Source of the DNA: Acidobacteriota bacterium
GTDB lineage: Bacteria > Acidobacteriota > Vicinamibacteria > Marinacidobacterales > Marinacidobacteraceae
DNA: 64,000 nucleotides
Reading direction: 5' to 3'
Assembly (NCBI GenBank): GCA_022822745.1
Contig: JAJEAO010000114.1
Span: 1-64,000 of the forward strand
Below the pieces are notes generated by a model. It had not been told where the DNA came from, ran no database searches, and was given only the letters and a program-made list of their open reading frames with translations. This document shows, in pieces, positions 28,585 through 37,759 of this stretch. A program made the translations under genes and the position numbers. Positions within the stretch are counted from its first letter, which is position 1, and each line of letters opens with the position of its first letter.

Positions 28585-29927
28585 CGGCCGCGTCCCCGCA
28601 CCCGCGCGAGCGAGGCTGCCGTCAGAGTTCGCGCCCGCTCGTCGGCAACCCCTTCCACGATCTCGCCCGCGAACCCCTCGACGAGCAGGTCCCGCGAATC
28701 GAGCGCGCCGAGCCCCCGCGAGCGCAGGTAGAACAGAGCATCCTCGTCGAGCCGGCCGATCGCCGCGCCGTGGGCGCACTTCACATCGTCGGCGTGGATC
28801 TCGAGCCGGGGCTGGGTATGCGCCCGCGCGCCGTCGGAGAGGAGGAGGTTCCGATTCGACTGGGAGGCGTCGCTGCCCGCCGCTCCCGGGGCCACGACGA
28901 CCTGTCCGTCGAAGACAGTGCGCGCCTCGTCGGCGAGCACCGCCTTGTAGAGCTGCCGGCTGGTGGCGTGGCGGGCCGCGTGGACCACGAGCGTGTGGTG
29001 CTCCGCCCGCTCCCGTCCGGCGCCCACGAACAGTCCGTTCAGCGAAGCCGAGCTGCCCTCGCCGCGGAACACGGCGGTGGCGTCGTGGCGGTGCCTCATG
29101 CGGCCGAGGGACAGGACCGTGCTCTTCACCCGGGCGTCCCGGTCGAGGTGGAACGTCGTCCGACCGGTGTGGCTGCCGCCGCCCGTCTCGGTGGAGAGCC
29201 GGAGATAGTCGAGCCGGGCCCCCGAGCCGATGCGGACGACCGTGCTGGGGTTCGTCCAGCCCTGCCGACTCGCGTGTCGGCCTTCGTGGATCTCGATCAC
29301 GGTGGCGCGGCTCCGCGGCTCGAGCGTGACCAGGAAGCGCGGATGGAGCATGCCCGGGGCGCCGCCGGCGTCCTCGCCGCGGACGGAGCGCAGGAGGACC
29401 GGGCCGCTGTCCACGCCGGCTGCGACCCGCACCGCCGCGCCACCGGTGAAGAGACCCGCGTTCAGCATCTCGAGCGGGTGCCGGAAACAGGCCGCGAGAT
29501 CCAGTCCCGGCCGATGCAGCCGGTCCCGCGCGTCGGCGAGGAACACCGGAAGCGCGGGCCGCAGGGTTCCGTCCGGATCGCGGTCGAAGAGATCCTCCGG
29601 TGCGGCGTCGGCCCGGAACGACTCCACCCGGACGCCCGGTGGAGAGAGAGCCGGCTCCGCAGGGACGCCACCCACGAGCACCGCCTCGCCCGCTGTCTCG
29701 CCGGGCCACGGCTCGACGACGCCGGAGCCCGCATCCACAAGCTGGAATCGAATCCGCCCGAGCGCGCCGAATCCGGAGAACCGCCAGTCCTCGTCCTTCC
29801 GGGTCGGAAAGCCGCCGCGCCGGAAGAACCCGGTCACGAAGCGCCGCCGCTCCTCCGACGCGGAGGCGCCGGCGGGAACGAGCGCCAGCATCCGGGCGCG
29901 GGCGTCGGCCGGCGCGCAGGCCGTCAT
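28581..29927 (-). CDS. sufD: SufD scaffold subunit
   Basis: The 448-residue protein has the SufB/SufD beta-helix, with GFPTRKDEDWRFSGF near the N-terminus and the C-terminal signature VKCAHGAAIGRLDEDALFYLRSRG. SufD pairs with SufB on a SufC dimer to build clusters and is linked to iron entry. ATG 29927 is used; a GTG at 29942 would add five residues, and neither has a strong ribosome binding site. It lies between sufC and sufS with tight spacing, and its stop overlaps the sufS start. Confidence 0.92.
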   Translation of the reverse strand: MTACAPADARARMLALVPAGASASEERRRFVTGFFRRGGFPTRKDEDWRFSGFGALGRIRFQLVDAGSGVVEPWPGETAGEAVLVGGVPAEPALSPPGVRVESFRADAAPEDLFDRDPDGTLRPALPVFLADARDRLHRPGLDLAACFRHPLEMLNAGLFTGGAAVRVAAGVDSGPVLLRSVRGEDAGGAPGMLHPRFLVTLEPRSRATVIEIHEGRHASRQGWTNPSTVVRIGSGARLDYLRLSTETGGGSHTGRTTFHLDRDARVKSTVLSLGRMRHRHDATAVFRGEGSSASLNGLFVGAGRERAEHHTLVVHAARHATSRQLYKAVLADEARTVFDGQVVVAPGAAGSDASQSNRNLLLSDGARAHTQPRLEIHADDVKCAHGAAIGRLDEDALFYLRSRGLGALDSRDLLVEGFAGEIVEGVADERARTLTAASLARVRGRGR

Positions 29928-29959
29928 CCGAGGGATGGCCACCGTGCTTCGGGTGCGGA

Positions 29960-30717
29960 TCAGGCGCCCACCGGCGCCGTCGCCCTCCCGTACCCCTCGG
30001 CCTCCAGCCGCAGAGCCACCTCTCCGCCGCCGCTCTCCACGATGCGGCCACGCCGGAGCACATGAACCCGGTCCGGGACGAGATGGTTCAGGAGCCGCTG
30101 GTAGTGGGTGATCACGAGGAAGCCCCGCTCCGGGGAACGCATCCGGTTCACGCCGTCGGCGACGATGCGCAGCGCATCGATGTCCAGCCCGGAGTCCGTC
30201 TCGTCGAGCACGGCGAAAGTCGGCTCGAGCACGGACATCTGGAGGATCTCGTTGCGCTTCTTTTCGCCGCCGGAAAAACCCGCGTTCACCGGCCGGCGGA
30301 TGAGCTCGGGGTCGAAGTCGAGCTCCTTCACCCACCGGCGCATCAGGGCGAGGAAGTCCATCGCGTCCAGCTCCGGCTCGCCCCGGTGTTTCCGGGTCTC
30401 GTTCACTGCAGCCTTCAGGAAGTAGGTGTTGTTCACGCCGGGGATCTCCACCGGGTACTGGAACGCGAGGAAGATCCCGGCGCGCGCGCGCTGCTCGGGC
30501 TCCCAGTCCGCGATGTCCTCCCCCCGGAACCGGAGCGACCCGCCGGTGATTTCGTAGCCCTCCCGGCCGGCGATGGCGTAGGCGAGCGTGCTCTTCCCCG
30601 AACCGTTCGGACCCATGATCGCGTGGGTCTCTCCGGCGGGAATCACCAGGTCGAGGCCGCGCAGGATCTCGCGCCCCTCGACTTCGACCCGCAGGTCGCT
30701 GATCTCGAGAAGCGGAG

Positions 30718-30721
<4 letters not shown>
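29960..30721 (-). CDS. sufC: SufC ATPase of the Fe-S assembly scaffold
   Basis: The 253-residue ATPase has Walker [11 protein letters not shown]-loop [13 protein letters not shown], the SufC-type signature [14 protein letters not shown], Walker [14 protein letters not shown] and the switch His in VITHYQR. It powers conformational change of the SufBCD complex and is soluble, unlike transporter ATPases. ATG 30721 overlaps the sufB stop as ATGA. Sequence is complete and typical. Confidence 0.96.
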
Positions 30722-32184
<1,463 letters not shown>

Positions 32185-32208
32185 GGGCGGGTCGGGGAGG
32201 ACGGGGTC

Positions 32209-32661
32209 CTACTGCAGGACGGGGAGCGTGAGCCCACCGTGTGGCGCCGAGAGGCCGGAGTCGGCGACGACATGAGCCAGAGTCAGCTCGGAGAGCGCCT
32301 CGAGCAGCCGCTCGTGGATCCGGTGGAGAGGAGTGCGCACCGAACAGGTCGGGACCAGCGAGCAATCCGGATCGTCGAGCAGGCACTCGACGAGCGCGAG
32401 CGGCCCCTCGACGGACTCGATGACCTCGGTGATCCCGATCTCCTCGGCCGGGCGCGCGAGACGATACCCCCCATGGATCCCCCGGCGGGTCTTCACGATC
32501 CCGGACCGCTTCAACCGCTGGAGCACCTTCGCCGCGAGCTCGGGAGGGAGATGGTGGTTCGCCGCGAGCTGGCGGGCGCTTACCGTCTGCCCGGGCGGGA
32601 GGAAAGCCAGATCGGAGAGCGCCATCAGGGCGTAGTCGGTGCTCTTGGAGAGGCGAATCAT
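32209..32661 (-). CDS. Rrf2-family iron-sulfur sensing repressor
   Basis: The 150-residue regulator has an N-terminal winged helix (RLSKSTDYALMALSDLA, VLQRLKRSGIVKTRRGIHGGY) and the three cluster cysteines C93, C100 and C106, nearly the IscR spacing. It most likely binds an Fe-S cluster and controls the suf operon that it heads, either repressing when clusters are plentiful or switching promoters as the apo form. ATG 32661 fits the family start exactly, but no Shine-Dalgarno sequence precedes it; the leader is C-rich and contains 14-base tandem repeats. SufR and IscR cannot be told apart securely here. Confidence 0.9.
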   Translation of the reverse strand: MIRLSKSTDYALMALSDLAFLPPGQTVSARQLAANHHLPPELAAKVLQRLKRSGIVKTRRGIHGGYRLARPAEEIGITEVIESVEGPLALVECLLDDPDCSLVPTCSVRTPLHRIHERLLEALSELTLAHVVADSGLSAPHGGLTLPVLQ

Positions 32662-32680
32662 GGAGGGGGCGTCAGAGAAT

Positions 32681-32722
32681 GGGGAGTCAGGGAAGGGGAG
32701 TCAGGAAAGGGGACTCAGGGGG
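32681..32722. repeat. Three 14-base tandem repeats in the leader of the suf regulator
   Basis: The plus strand reads GGGGAGTCAGGGAA (32681-32694), GGGGAGTCAGGAAA (32695-32708) and GGGGACTCAGGGGG (32709-32722), with a weaker copy just before. The repeats lie 20-61 bases upstream of the Rrf2 start codon and are transcribed, on the minus strand, as a pyrimidine-rich leader. A cooperative protein-binding site or a translational control element is possible. The rest of 32723-32886 shows no gene. Confidence 0.7.
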
Positions 32723-32886
32723 ACGCGGATGTCGTGGAGCGACCCCGGACAAGGGCGCCGCGCACGCGGGCGGAGGCTGGTTCGGCGCGGCGGGACGCCG
32801 GCCATCGGAGTTCCGGTCGGCCAAATGCGACCTAATGACTCGCCGATTCTACCACGCCGCGCCGTCCGTTCGTACACTCAACCGCC

Positions 32887-33624
32887 ATGCCGACCGAGGG
32901 ACCGTGGACCCCGCACCCGACCCCGGAGTCGCCCGACTGGAAGGAGGCCGAGACACTCCTGGCGGCGCGCGACCCGGTTCTCGGCGCCCTGATCCACCGC
33001 ACCGGCCCCTGCACCCTCGCCCCCCGTCCCAACTCGTTCGGCACGCTCGTGGGCGCCATCGTCGCCCAGCAGATCTCGGCGGCCGCGGCCCGCACGATCC
33101 ACCGCCGCCTGTGGGCGCTGACCGGCGGCGAGCCCCCGACCCCGCAGGCCATCCTCGACCGGGGCGAGCCCGAGCTGCGAGGAGTCGGGCTCTCCCGCCA
33201 GAAGATCGGCTACCTCCGGGATCTGGCCCGCAGGGTCGAGTCGGGCTCGCTGGAACTCGATGCGCTCCCAACCCTCGACGACGAAGCGGTGCGACGGGAA
33301 CTCACCGCGGTCCGCGGCATCGGCGACTGGACCGCGCACATGCACCTCATCTTCACGCTGAACCGACCCGATGTCTTCGCCTCCGGAGACGCCGCAGTCC
33401 TGGCCGCGATGCGCGATCTCTACGCGCTCCCGGACCGGGCCCCGCGAGCCGCCTATGTCGAGATCAGCGACACATGGCGACCGTGGCGCAGCATCGGCGT
33501 CTGGTACATGTACGAGCACATCCACCAGCTCCGCGCTGCGGCTGCGAACAAGCGGCGCAAGGGAAACCGGAAGACGACGAAGCCCGGCGCCGGACCGGCT
33601 GCGAACGCGTCAGCCGGACTCTGA
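32887..33624 (+). CDS. HhH-GPD DNA glycosylase, AlkA / 3-methyladenine type
   Basis: The 245-residue enzyme has LVGAIVAQQISAAAARTIH, the helix-hairpin-helix LTAVRGIGDWTA (about 139-150) and the catalytic Asp D168 in VFASGDAAVL. These are the marks of DNA-3-methyladenine glycosylase II, which removes alkylated bases to start base excision repair. The C-terminal 30 residues are basic and low-complexity (NKRRKGNRKTTKP). There is no N-terminal Ada or methyltransferase domain. It is divergent from the Rrf2 gene, and its last 15 bases overlap the convergent PIN toxin gene. Confidence 0.9.
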   Translation: MPTEGPWTPHPTPESPDWKEAETLLAARDPVLGALIHRTGPCTLAPRPNSFGTLVGAIVAQQISAAAARTIHRRLWALTGGEPPTPQAILDRGEPELRGVGLSRQKIGYLRDLARRVESGSLELDALPTLDDEAVRRELTAVRGIGDWTAHMHLIFTLNRPDVFASGDAAVLAAMRDLYALPDRAPRAAYVEISDTWRPWRSIGVWYMYEHIHQLRAAAANKRRKGNRKTTKPGAGPAANASAGL

Positions 33625-34041
33625 CGGGACCAGAAAGCCCTCGCGGCGGGCCGCCTCCGCCAATCGCCTGTCAAGCGACACGAACCCGCTCACTCCGGGG
33701 CGATGTTCCCGAACGAGCACTGCCGCCGCGAGCTGCCCGGCGTCGGCGGCCCGCAGCGGATGGCGGGCGATGAGCGAGAGGGCGCGAGCGCGAACGGGAT
33801 CCATCTCGGTGACCTCCAACCAGCGGCTTCCGAGCGCTTCCAGCCGCTCGATTGCGTTGCAGCGGTCCGACGGCCGAAAAATGCCCTGCCTCAGCCGCCT
33901 CTCGATCGAGCTCACAACCTCGACGCGGCTCCACCACCACGTCACGGTCCATGGATCCTCCTCGAACCAGCGGCGCACAAGCTCCGTGGAGGGCTCATCG
34001 AGGATGAGGGGCACGAGGGCGGACGAGTCCCAGTACCTCAG
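33610..34041 (-). CDS. PIN-domain toxin (VapC-like ribonuclease)
   Basis: From CTG 34041 the 143-residue product begins with YWDSSALVPLILDE, containing the first metal-binding Asp of PIN nucleases, then has WWSRVEVVSSIERRLRQG, and RAADAGQLAAAVL and FVSLDRRLAEAA with the later acids. Toxins of this type cleave tRNA or mRNA. The only ATG/GTG/TTG in the frame is GTG 34014, which would delete the catalytic Asp strand, so CTG overlapping the antitoxin stop (CTGA) is the likely start. The antitoxin gene lies directly upstream, giving a normal toxin-antitoxin order. It is convergent and overlapping with the glycosylase gene. Confidence 0.8.
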   Translation of the reverse strand: MRYWDSSALVPLILDEPSTELVRRWFEEDPWTVTWWWSRVEVVSSIERRLRQGIFRPSDRCNAIERLEALGSRWLEVTEMDPVRARALSLIARHPLRAADAGQLAAAVLVREHRPGVSGFVSLDRRLAEAARREGFLVPSESG

Positions 34042-34316
34042 AGCCGTCCCCTCTCCTCGAGGAGGGCCTCGAGAACACTCGCCGGAAGCTTGAGGGGCTT
34101 CGTGTCGAGGATCTTCCGGGGGTCGCCGCGACCCGGCCGCAGGATCCCGAGTGCGACCAGACGGTCCAGGTCTGCATCGCCGGTCGGCTCCACCGGGATG
34201 AGTCTGGCGATCGGTTTCTCGGCCTCGTCGAGCAGGACGACCTCGCCGCCCAGCCGCACGATCTCCATGTAGCGGGAGAGATACGAAGTGAACTCGGTGA
34301 TGGAAACGGCCTGCAT
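34038..34316 (-). CDS. Phd/YefM-type antitoxin
   Basis: The 92-residue protein starts MQAVSITEFTSYLSRYMEIV, the DNA-binding fold of Phd/YefM antitoxins, with VVLLDEAEKPIARLIPV completing it. The C-terminal half (about 45-92) is the flexible toxin-neutralising region. It should bind its own promoter and block the PIN nuclease encoded next, with a four-base overlap. The fold family is clear; the precise partner class (VapB versus Phd) is less so. Confidence 0.85.
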   Translation of the reverse strand: MQAVSITEFTSYLSRYMEIVRLGGEVVLLDEAEKPIARLIPVEPTGDADLDRLVALGILRPGRGDPRKILDTKPLKLPASVLEALLEERGRL

Positions 34317-34398
34317 GGCCGCATTCTAGTGCGAACGACGCCAGCGAATCGCCGCCTGCGCCAGAGCGACGACTGCCCCGGACGCGGCGGACGACGAG

Positions 34399-35496
34399 TC
34401 AGTTCGGGTCGGGCGCGGAGCCCTCCTCGAACAGCCGATAGGCCCGCTCCACTGCCACCAGCGGCGCTCCGGGACCGGGGATGAGGCCGGGGAAGTTGTC
34501 GGCGTGCGCGGTCAGATCCAGCCGCTCGGCGGCATCCGCGGCGCCGAGGCCGCTGCCGTGCGCCGTCTCCGCCTGCTCCCAGAAGTCGTCGAGGTAGGCC
34601 GCCAGGTTCTCCAGCTTCTGCGCGTCCTCGAAGTGCGGCCCGTGCCCGGGGAGAACGACCTCGAAATCCAGCCCGGCGACGCGGCGCACCGTCTCGCCCC
34701 AGTCGGGGAAGCCGTCCCCCATGAACGGGAGGCCGAACGGGATCAGGTCGCCGGTGATCAGGACCCGTCGCTGCGGCAGGTGGACGACGACGTCCCCGCT
34801 GGTGTGGCCGCGTCCCATCCACAGAAGCTGGATCGCCTCCCCGCCCCGGTAGATCGTGAGCCGCCGGTCCAGCGTGATCGTCGGCGCCACCGGCTCGATC
34901 GCCGCGGTGGCCTCCTGGTAGGCGCGCATCCGCGCCAGGTTCGCTTCGATCGCCGCCCGGTCCTCCTCGGAAGCCGCCGCCAGATCGGCCTCGATCGCCG
35001 CGATCTGATCCGGGAGCGTCCCGACGAACGAATCCCACGCCGTGCCCGAGACCGATCCCCCGGAAGCCACGATCTCGTAGGTCGCCTCGTGCCCGAGGAT
35101 CTCGACCTCGTCACCGAAGATCTGGTTGCCGTGGATGTGGTCGAAGTGGAAGTGGGTGTTGACGACGTAACGAACCGGCTTCGGGGTCACCGCCCCCAGC
35201 TCGTCGAGCAGAACCCACGCGGCCGCGGGGGTGATGTGGGAGTCCACGAGCAGGAGCGACTCGCCGAGATCCACCAGCGAGGCGTTCGCCCCGACGTTCA
35301 TGGCGCCGGTCCCCACCGCGTGCCAGATCCCGGGCCGGACCTCGGTGATCTCGTAGGCGGCGCCCTCGTGGGCGTCTGCTCCGGGAGGAGGAGCCGGTTC
35401 GCCCTCCTCCATGGGTGGCGGCCCCGCGCACGAGACGGTCAAGGCGACGATGAGCGCGGCGAACCGAAAGCCGGGGGAGCGGGAGGTGACGATCAT
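34399..35496 (-). CDS. Exported metallo-beta-lactamase fold hydrolase (lipoprotein)
   Basis: The 365-residue product has a hydrophobic leader ending in LTVSCAG, a lipobox-like site, and then an MBL domain with the zinc motif THFHFDHIHGN, a later MGRGHTSGDVVVHLP His, LITGDLIPFG with the bridging Asp, and VVLPGHGPHF. An Ala/Glu-rich helix (about 165-205) is inserted in the domain, as in some quinoprotein-associated or beta-lactamase-related hydrolases. Location is probably periplasmic. ATG 35496 gives a normal leader; the frame extends 12 codons upstream. The substrate is unknown. Confidence 0.85.
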   Translation of the reverse strand: MIVTSRSPGFRFAALIVALTVSCAGPPPMEEGEPAPPPGADAHEGAAYEITEVRPGIWHAVGTGAMNVGANASLVDLGESLLLVDSHITPAAAWVLLDELGAVTPKPVRYVVNTHFHFDHIHGNQIFGDEVEILGHEATYEIVASGGSVSGTAWDSFVGTLPDQIAAIEADLAAASEEDRAAIEANLARMRAYQEATAAIEPVAPTITLDRRLTIYRGGEAIQLLWMGRGHTSGDVVVHLPQRRVLITGDLIPFGLPFMGDGFPDWGETVRRVAGLDFEVVLPGHGPHFEDAQKLENLAAYLDDFWEQAETAHGSGLGAADAAERLDLTAHADNFPGLIPGPGAPLVAVERAYRLFEEGSAPDPN

Positions 35497-35539
35497 CCGG
35501 CGATTGTGCGACACCACCGCCGCGACCGCCAACCGGGGC

Positions 35540-36712
35540 TCATGCCTGCGCGAGGAGGGTGGCCATCTCGCGGAGTCCGATGGCCTCCACTCCGTTCCGC
35601 AGGGGGTAGCGCTCTTTCCCTGAAGTCACGACGAAGGCGCGCTCGGGCTGGATGTCCTCGACGGAGGCGTAGAAGCCCCGCGGGATCCGGGGCGCGTGGC
35701 CGTACTTGACCTCGATCCCCCACGGGGCGGAGTGTCCGGGGATCTCGAGTACGAGGTCGAGTTCGGCGCCGCCGCGGGTGCGGTACCAGGAGGCTCGGGT
35801 TCCGAACGGAGCCACGCCGAGAAGATTCTCGATCACGAAACCCTCCCAGCTCGCTCCCAGGACCGGGTGTCCGGCGACAGCATGGAAATCCGCGATTCCG
35901 AGAAGCGCGTGGAGCAGACCACTGTCCCGGACATAGACCCGCGGCGACTTCACCAGGCGCTTGCCGTGGTTCGGGACGTACGGCCGCACGACGCGGAGCA
36001 GGTGGAGTCCGCCAAGAAGCTCGATCGCGCGCCGCACCGTCGGCGCCGCGAGCGAGAGGTTGGACGCCAGCCGGGCTGTCCTGACCGGAGTTCCCTGCGC
36101 GTGCGCCAGCATCGTGAACAGGTCGTTCAGAACCGCTGGCGGAACGCGCGATCCGAAGGCGGGCAGATCCCTTTCGCAGTACGCAAGCAGAAGCTCCCGT
36201 CGCCACCGGAGACTGTCGCTCCCGGACTTGGCGAGAAACGCGAGGGGGAGCCCGCCGCGGATCCACAGGCGTCGCCCCGCCTCCGGAGCCACCTCGAGAA
36301 CGCCGAAGGGGTTCAGTTCGACCCGCCCGAGCCGACCAGCCAGACTCTCCGACTGCCGGAGCAGAAGGAAGGAGGCGGAACCGAGGATCAGGAAACGACC
36401 ATTCGCCCGACCGGATCGCCGGCCGCGATCAATGATCCCGCGGAGCGGCGCGAACAGGTTGGGCGCCCGGTGGATTTCGTCGAGGATGACGAGGCGATCG
36501 TGGAACGTCTCGAGGAAGGTGGCGGCGTCGGTCAGGCGCTGCCGGTCCGCCGGCAGCTCGAGATCGAGATACAGCGCCTGCCGCTGTCGCGCAATTTCGA
36601 GCGCGAGCGTGGTCTTTCCCGCCTGACGCGGCCCGAGGAGCGCGACCGCCGGCTGCCGGCGGAGGGCGTCCTCGACTTCGGCGAGGGCGCGGCGCGGAAT
36701 GAACCTGTCCAA
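35540..36712 (-). CDS. AAA+ ATPase with C-terminal DUF4143 (intact)
   Basis: The 390-residue protein has VALLGPRQAGKTTLA (Walker A), LVILDEIHRAPN (Walker B), the sensor segment FLILGSASFLLLRQ, a winged helix (about 200-250) and the DUF4143 end with the restriction-fold-like GGAELDLVLEI and IEVKYG, which retains the D-x(n)-ExK pattern. Such ATPases are widespread and often mobile; their role is not established. TTG 36712 is the best start and lies within the left arm of a 12-base perfect inverted repeat. The broken relative at 23717-24868 is only distantly similar, so it is not a recent duplicate. Confidence 0.82.
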   Translation of the reverse strand: MDRFIPRRALAEVEDALRRQPAVALLGPRQAGKTTLALEIARQRQALYLDLELPADRQRLTDAATFLETFHDRLVILDEIHRAPNLFAPLRGIIDRGRRSGRANGRFLILGSASFLLLRQSESLAGRLGRVELNPFGVLEVAPEAGRRLWIRGGLPLAFLAKSGSDSLRWRRELLLAYCERDLPAFGSRVPPAVLNDLFTMLAHAQGTPVRTARLASNLSLAAPTVRRAIELLGGLHLLRVVRPYVPNHGKRLVKSPRVYVRDSGLLHALLGIADFHAVAGHPVLGASWEGFVIENLLGVAPFGTRASWYRTRGGAELDLVLEIPGHSAPWGIEVKYGHAPRIPRGFYASVEDIQPERAFVVTSGKERYPLRNGVEAIGLREMATLLAQA

Positions 36713-36741
36713 TCGGACATCATGGTATGCGATTGGACAGG
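36704..36741. repeat. Perfect 12-bp inverted repeat over the start of the DUF4143 ATPase
   Basis: CCTGTCCAATCG (36704-36715) and CGATTGGACAGG (36730-36741) are exact reverse complements separated by 14 bases. The left arm contains the TTG start codon, so in mRNA the hairpin would hide it, and as DNA it could be an operator for a dimeric repressor, possibly the product itself. The 14-base loop holds an ATG in another frame. Confidence 0.8.
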
Positions 36742-36769
36742 ATCAAGCGCGCGGAGTGCTTGCGCTGAG

Positions 36770-36990
36770 GCGCCGGCTGGGATGGGATGCGATGCCGCTC
36801 TGGAGAACCCCTACCGGGAGAACCGGGGCGCTCCATACGAGGGCGGCGCTCCATAGGGGAGCGGCGATCCATGGTGCGCCGGCTGGAGTGGGGCGCGGTG
36901 CCGCTCTGGAGAACCCCTACCGGGAGAACCGGGGCGCTCCATAGGGGAGCGGCGATCGGTAGGAGAGCGGCGCGCCATAGGGCGCTCCAG
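36770..36990. repeat. Cluster of direct repeats with REP-like hairpins
   Basis: A block beginning GCGCCGGCTGG occurs at 36770-36837 and again at 36876-36943, offset by 106 bases; its last 45 bases (36793-36837 and 36899-36943) are identical. A second motif, GGCGCTCCATAGGGGAGCGG, occurs at 36845-36864 and 36933-36952 and folds as CGCTCC-ATAGG-GGAGCG. A degenerate third copy runs to 36987. The region between two minus-strand genes has no credible gene. GCCGCTCT is shared with the hairpin at 11366-11385, so a dispersed palindromic family is likely. Confidence 0.75.
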
Positions 36991-36991
36991 A

Positions 36992-37759
36992 CTACTCCTC
37001 TTCCTCGGTCTCCTCGAGGAAGCTGAGATCCGGGAGATGGCGGACCAACCACTGCTCGGCGCGACTCACGGCGCCGGCGAGCTTCGACATGACTTCGAGC
37101 GCCGCCTCGGGCCCGAGCGCGCGCGCCATCGGTGAACCCTGGTCGAGGGCGGCGAAGTTGTCGAAGTGGAAGAAGTGAACGTAGCCGCCCTCGCCGCCGA
37201 GTGTGATCGCGCCGGTCGAATGGTGCATCCCGGCTTCGGTGAAGTGCGGCAGCACATCCTCCATCATGACCCGCAGGTAGTCCTGCTCCTTCCCGGGCAC
37301 GACCGACACCCTCTGGACCAGGGTCAGGACCGGTTCCTCGCCTTCGGGCAACGGATTGTCCAGTTCGTGGGTGGCCCGGAGTGCGAGCGACTCCCGGCGG
37401 GTCACGACCCGTTCGATCCGGCTCTCAACGCGAGCGCGGTCGGCATCGGCTCGCGCGGTGCGATCGTAGGCAGCAAACTGGCTGACCGGCTTCACGATGA
37501 GAAACCGGTAGGCGTCACCGAATACCGCCGTTCGACCGACACTGCGCGAGGGAACGCCGGCGTCCTTCTCCATCGCGGCGAGTTCCTGCTGCGCCGCAAG
37601 GAAATCGTCCACACCTGTCGGGGCGACGCCGACGATCGTCATTTCGATCCAGGGCGGCGGCGGATCCTGCGCGGCGACCGCCCCCGGAAGGGCGGCCGCG
37701 AGCGCGAAAAGGACCGGCAGCCGGCGCCCTGCGTGGCGCAGGGAACCCGGCCTCAGCAC
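36992..37759 (-). CDS. Exported NIPSNAP-like protein of unknown function
   Basis: The 255-residue product begins with a basic n-region (RHAGRR), a hydrophobic core LPVLFALAAALPGAV and AAQ, a clear Sec signal peptide. The mature part contains two alpha/beta segments, WIEMTIVGVAPTGVDDFLA and QRVSVVPGKEQDYLRVM, suggesting a duplicated dimeric alpha/beta-barrel like NIPSNAP/EthD proteins. The C-terminus is acidic (EETEEEE). GTG 37759 is chosen; a CTG one codon later overlaps the ankyrin stop as CTGA. It is the last gene of the minus-strand exported-protein set. Confidence 0.65.
   Translation of the reverse strand: MLRPGSLRHAGRRLPVLFALAAALPGAVAAQDPPPPWIEMTIVGVAPTGVDDFLAAQQELAAMEKDAGVPSRSVGRTAVFGDAYRFLIVKPVSQFAAYDRTARADADRARVESRIERVVTRRESLALRATHELDNPLPEGEEPVLTLVQRVSVVPGKEQDYLRVMMEDVLPHFTEAGMHHSTGAITLGGEGGYVHFFHFDNFAALDQGSPMARALGPEAALEVMSKLAGAVSRAEQWLVRHLPDLSFLEETEEEE

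Noticed and set aside
36699-36944. Plus-strand frame with repeated NPYRENRGAP-like text
   Set aside because: The apparent protein repeat is just the translation of the DNA direct repeats; no ribosome binding site or homologue is evident.
36770-36990. Possible CRISPR array
   Set aside because: Only two main copies exist, offset by 106 bases, with palindromic sub-repeats and no cas genes; spacing is wrong for CRISPR.
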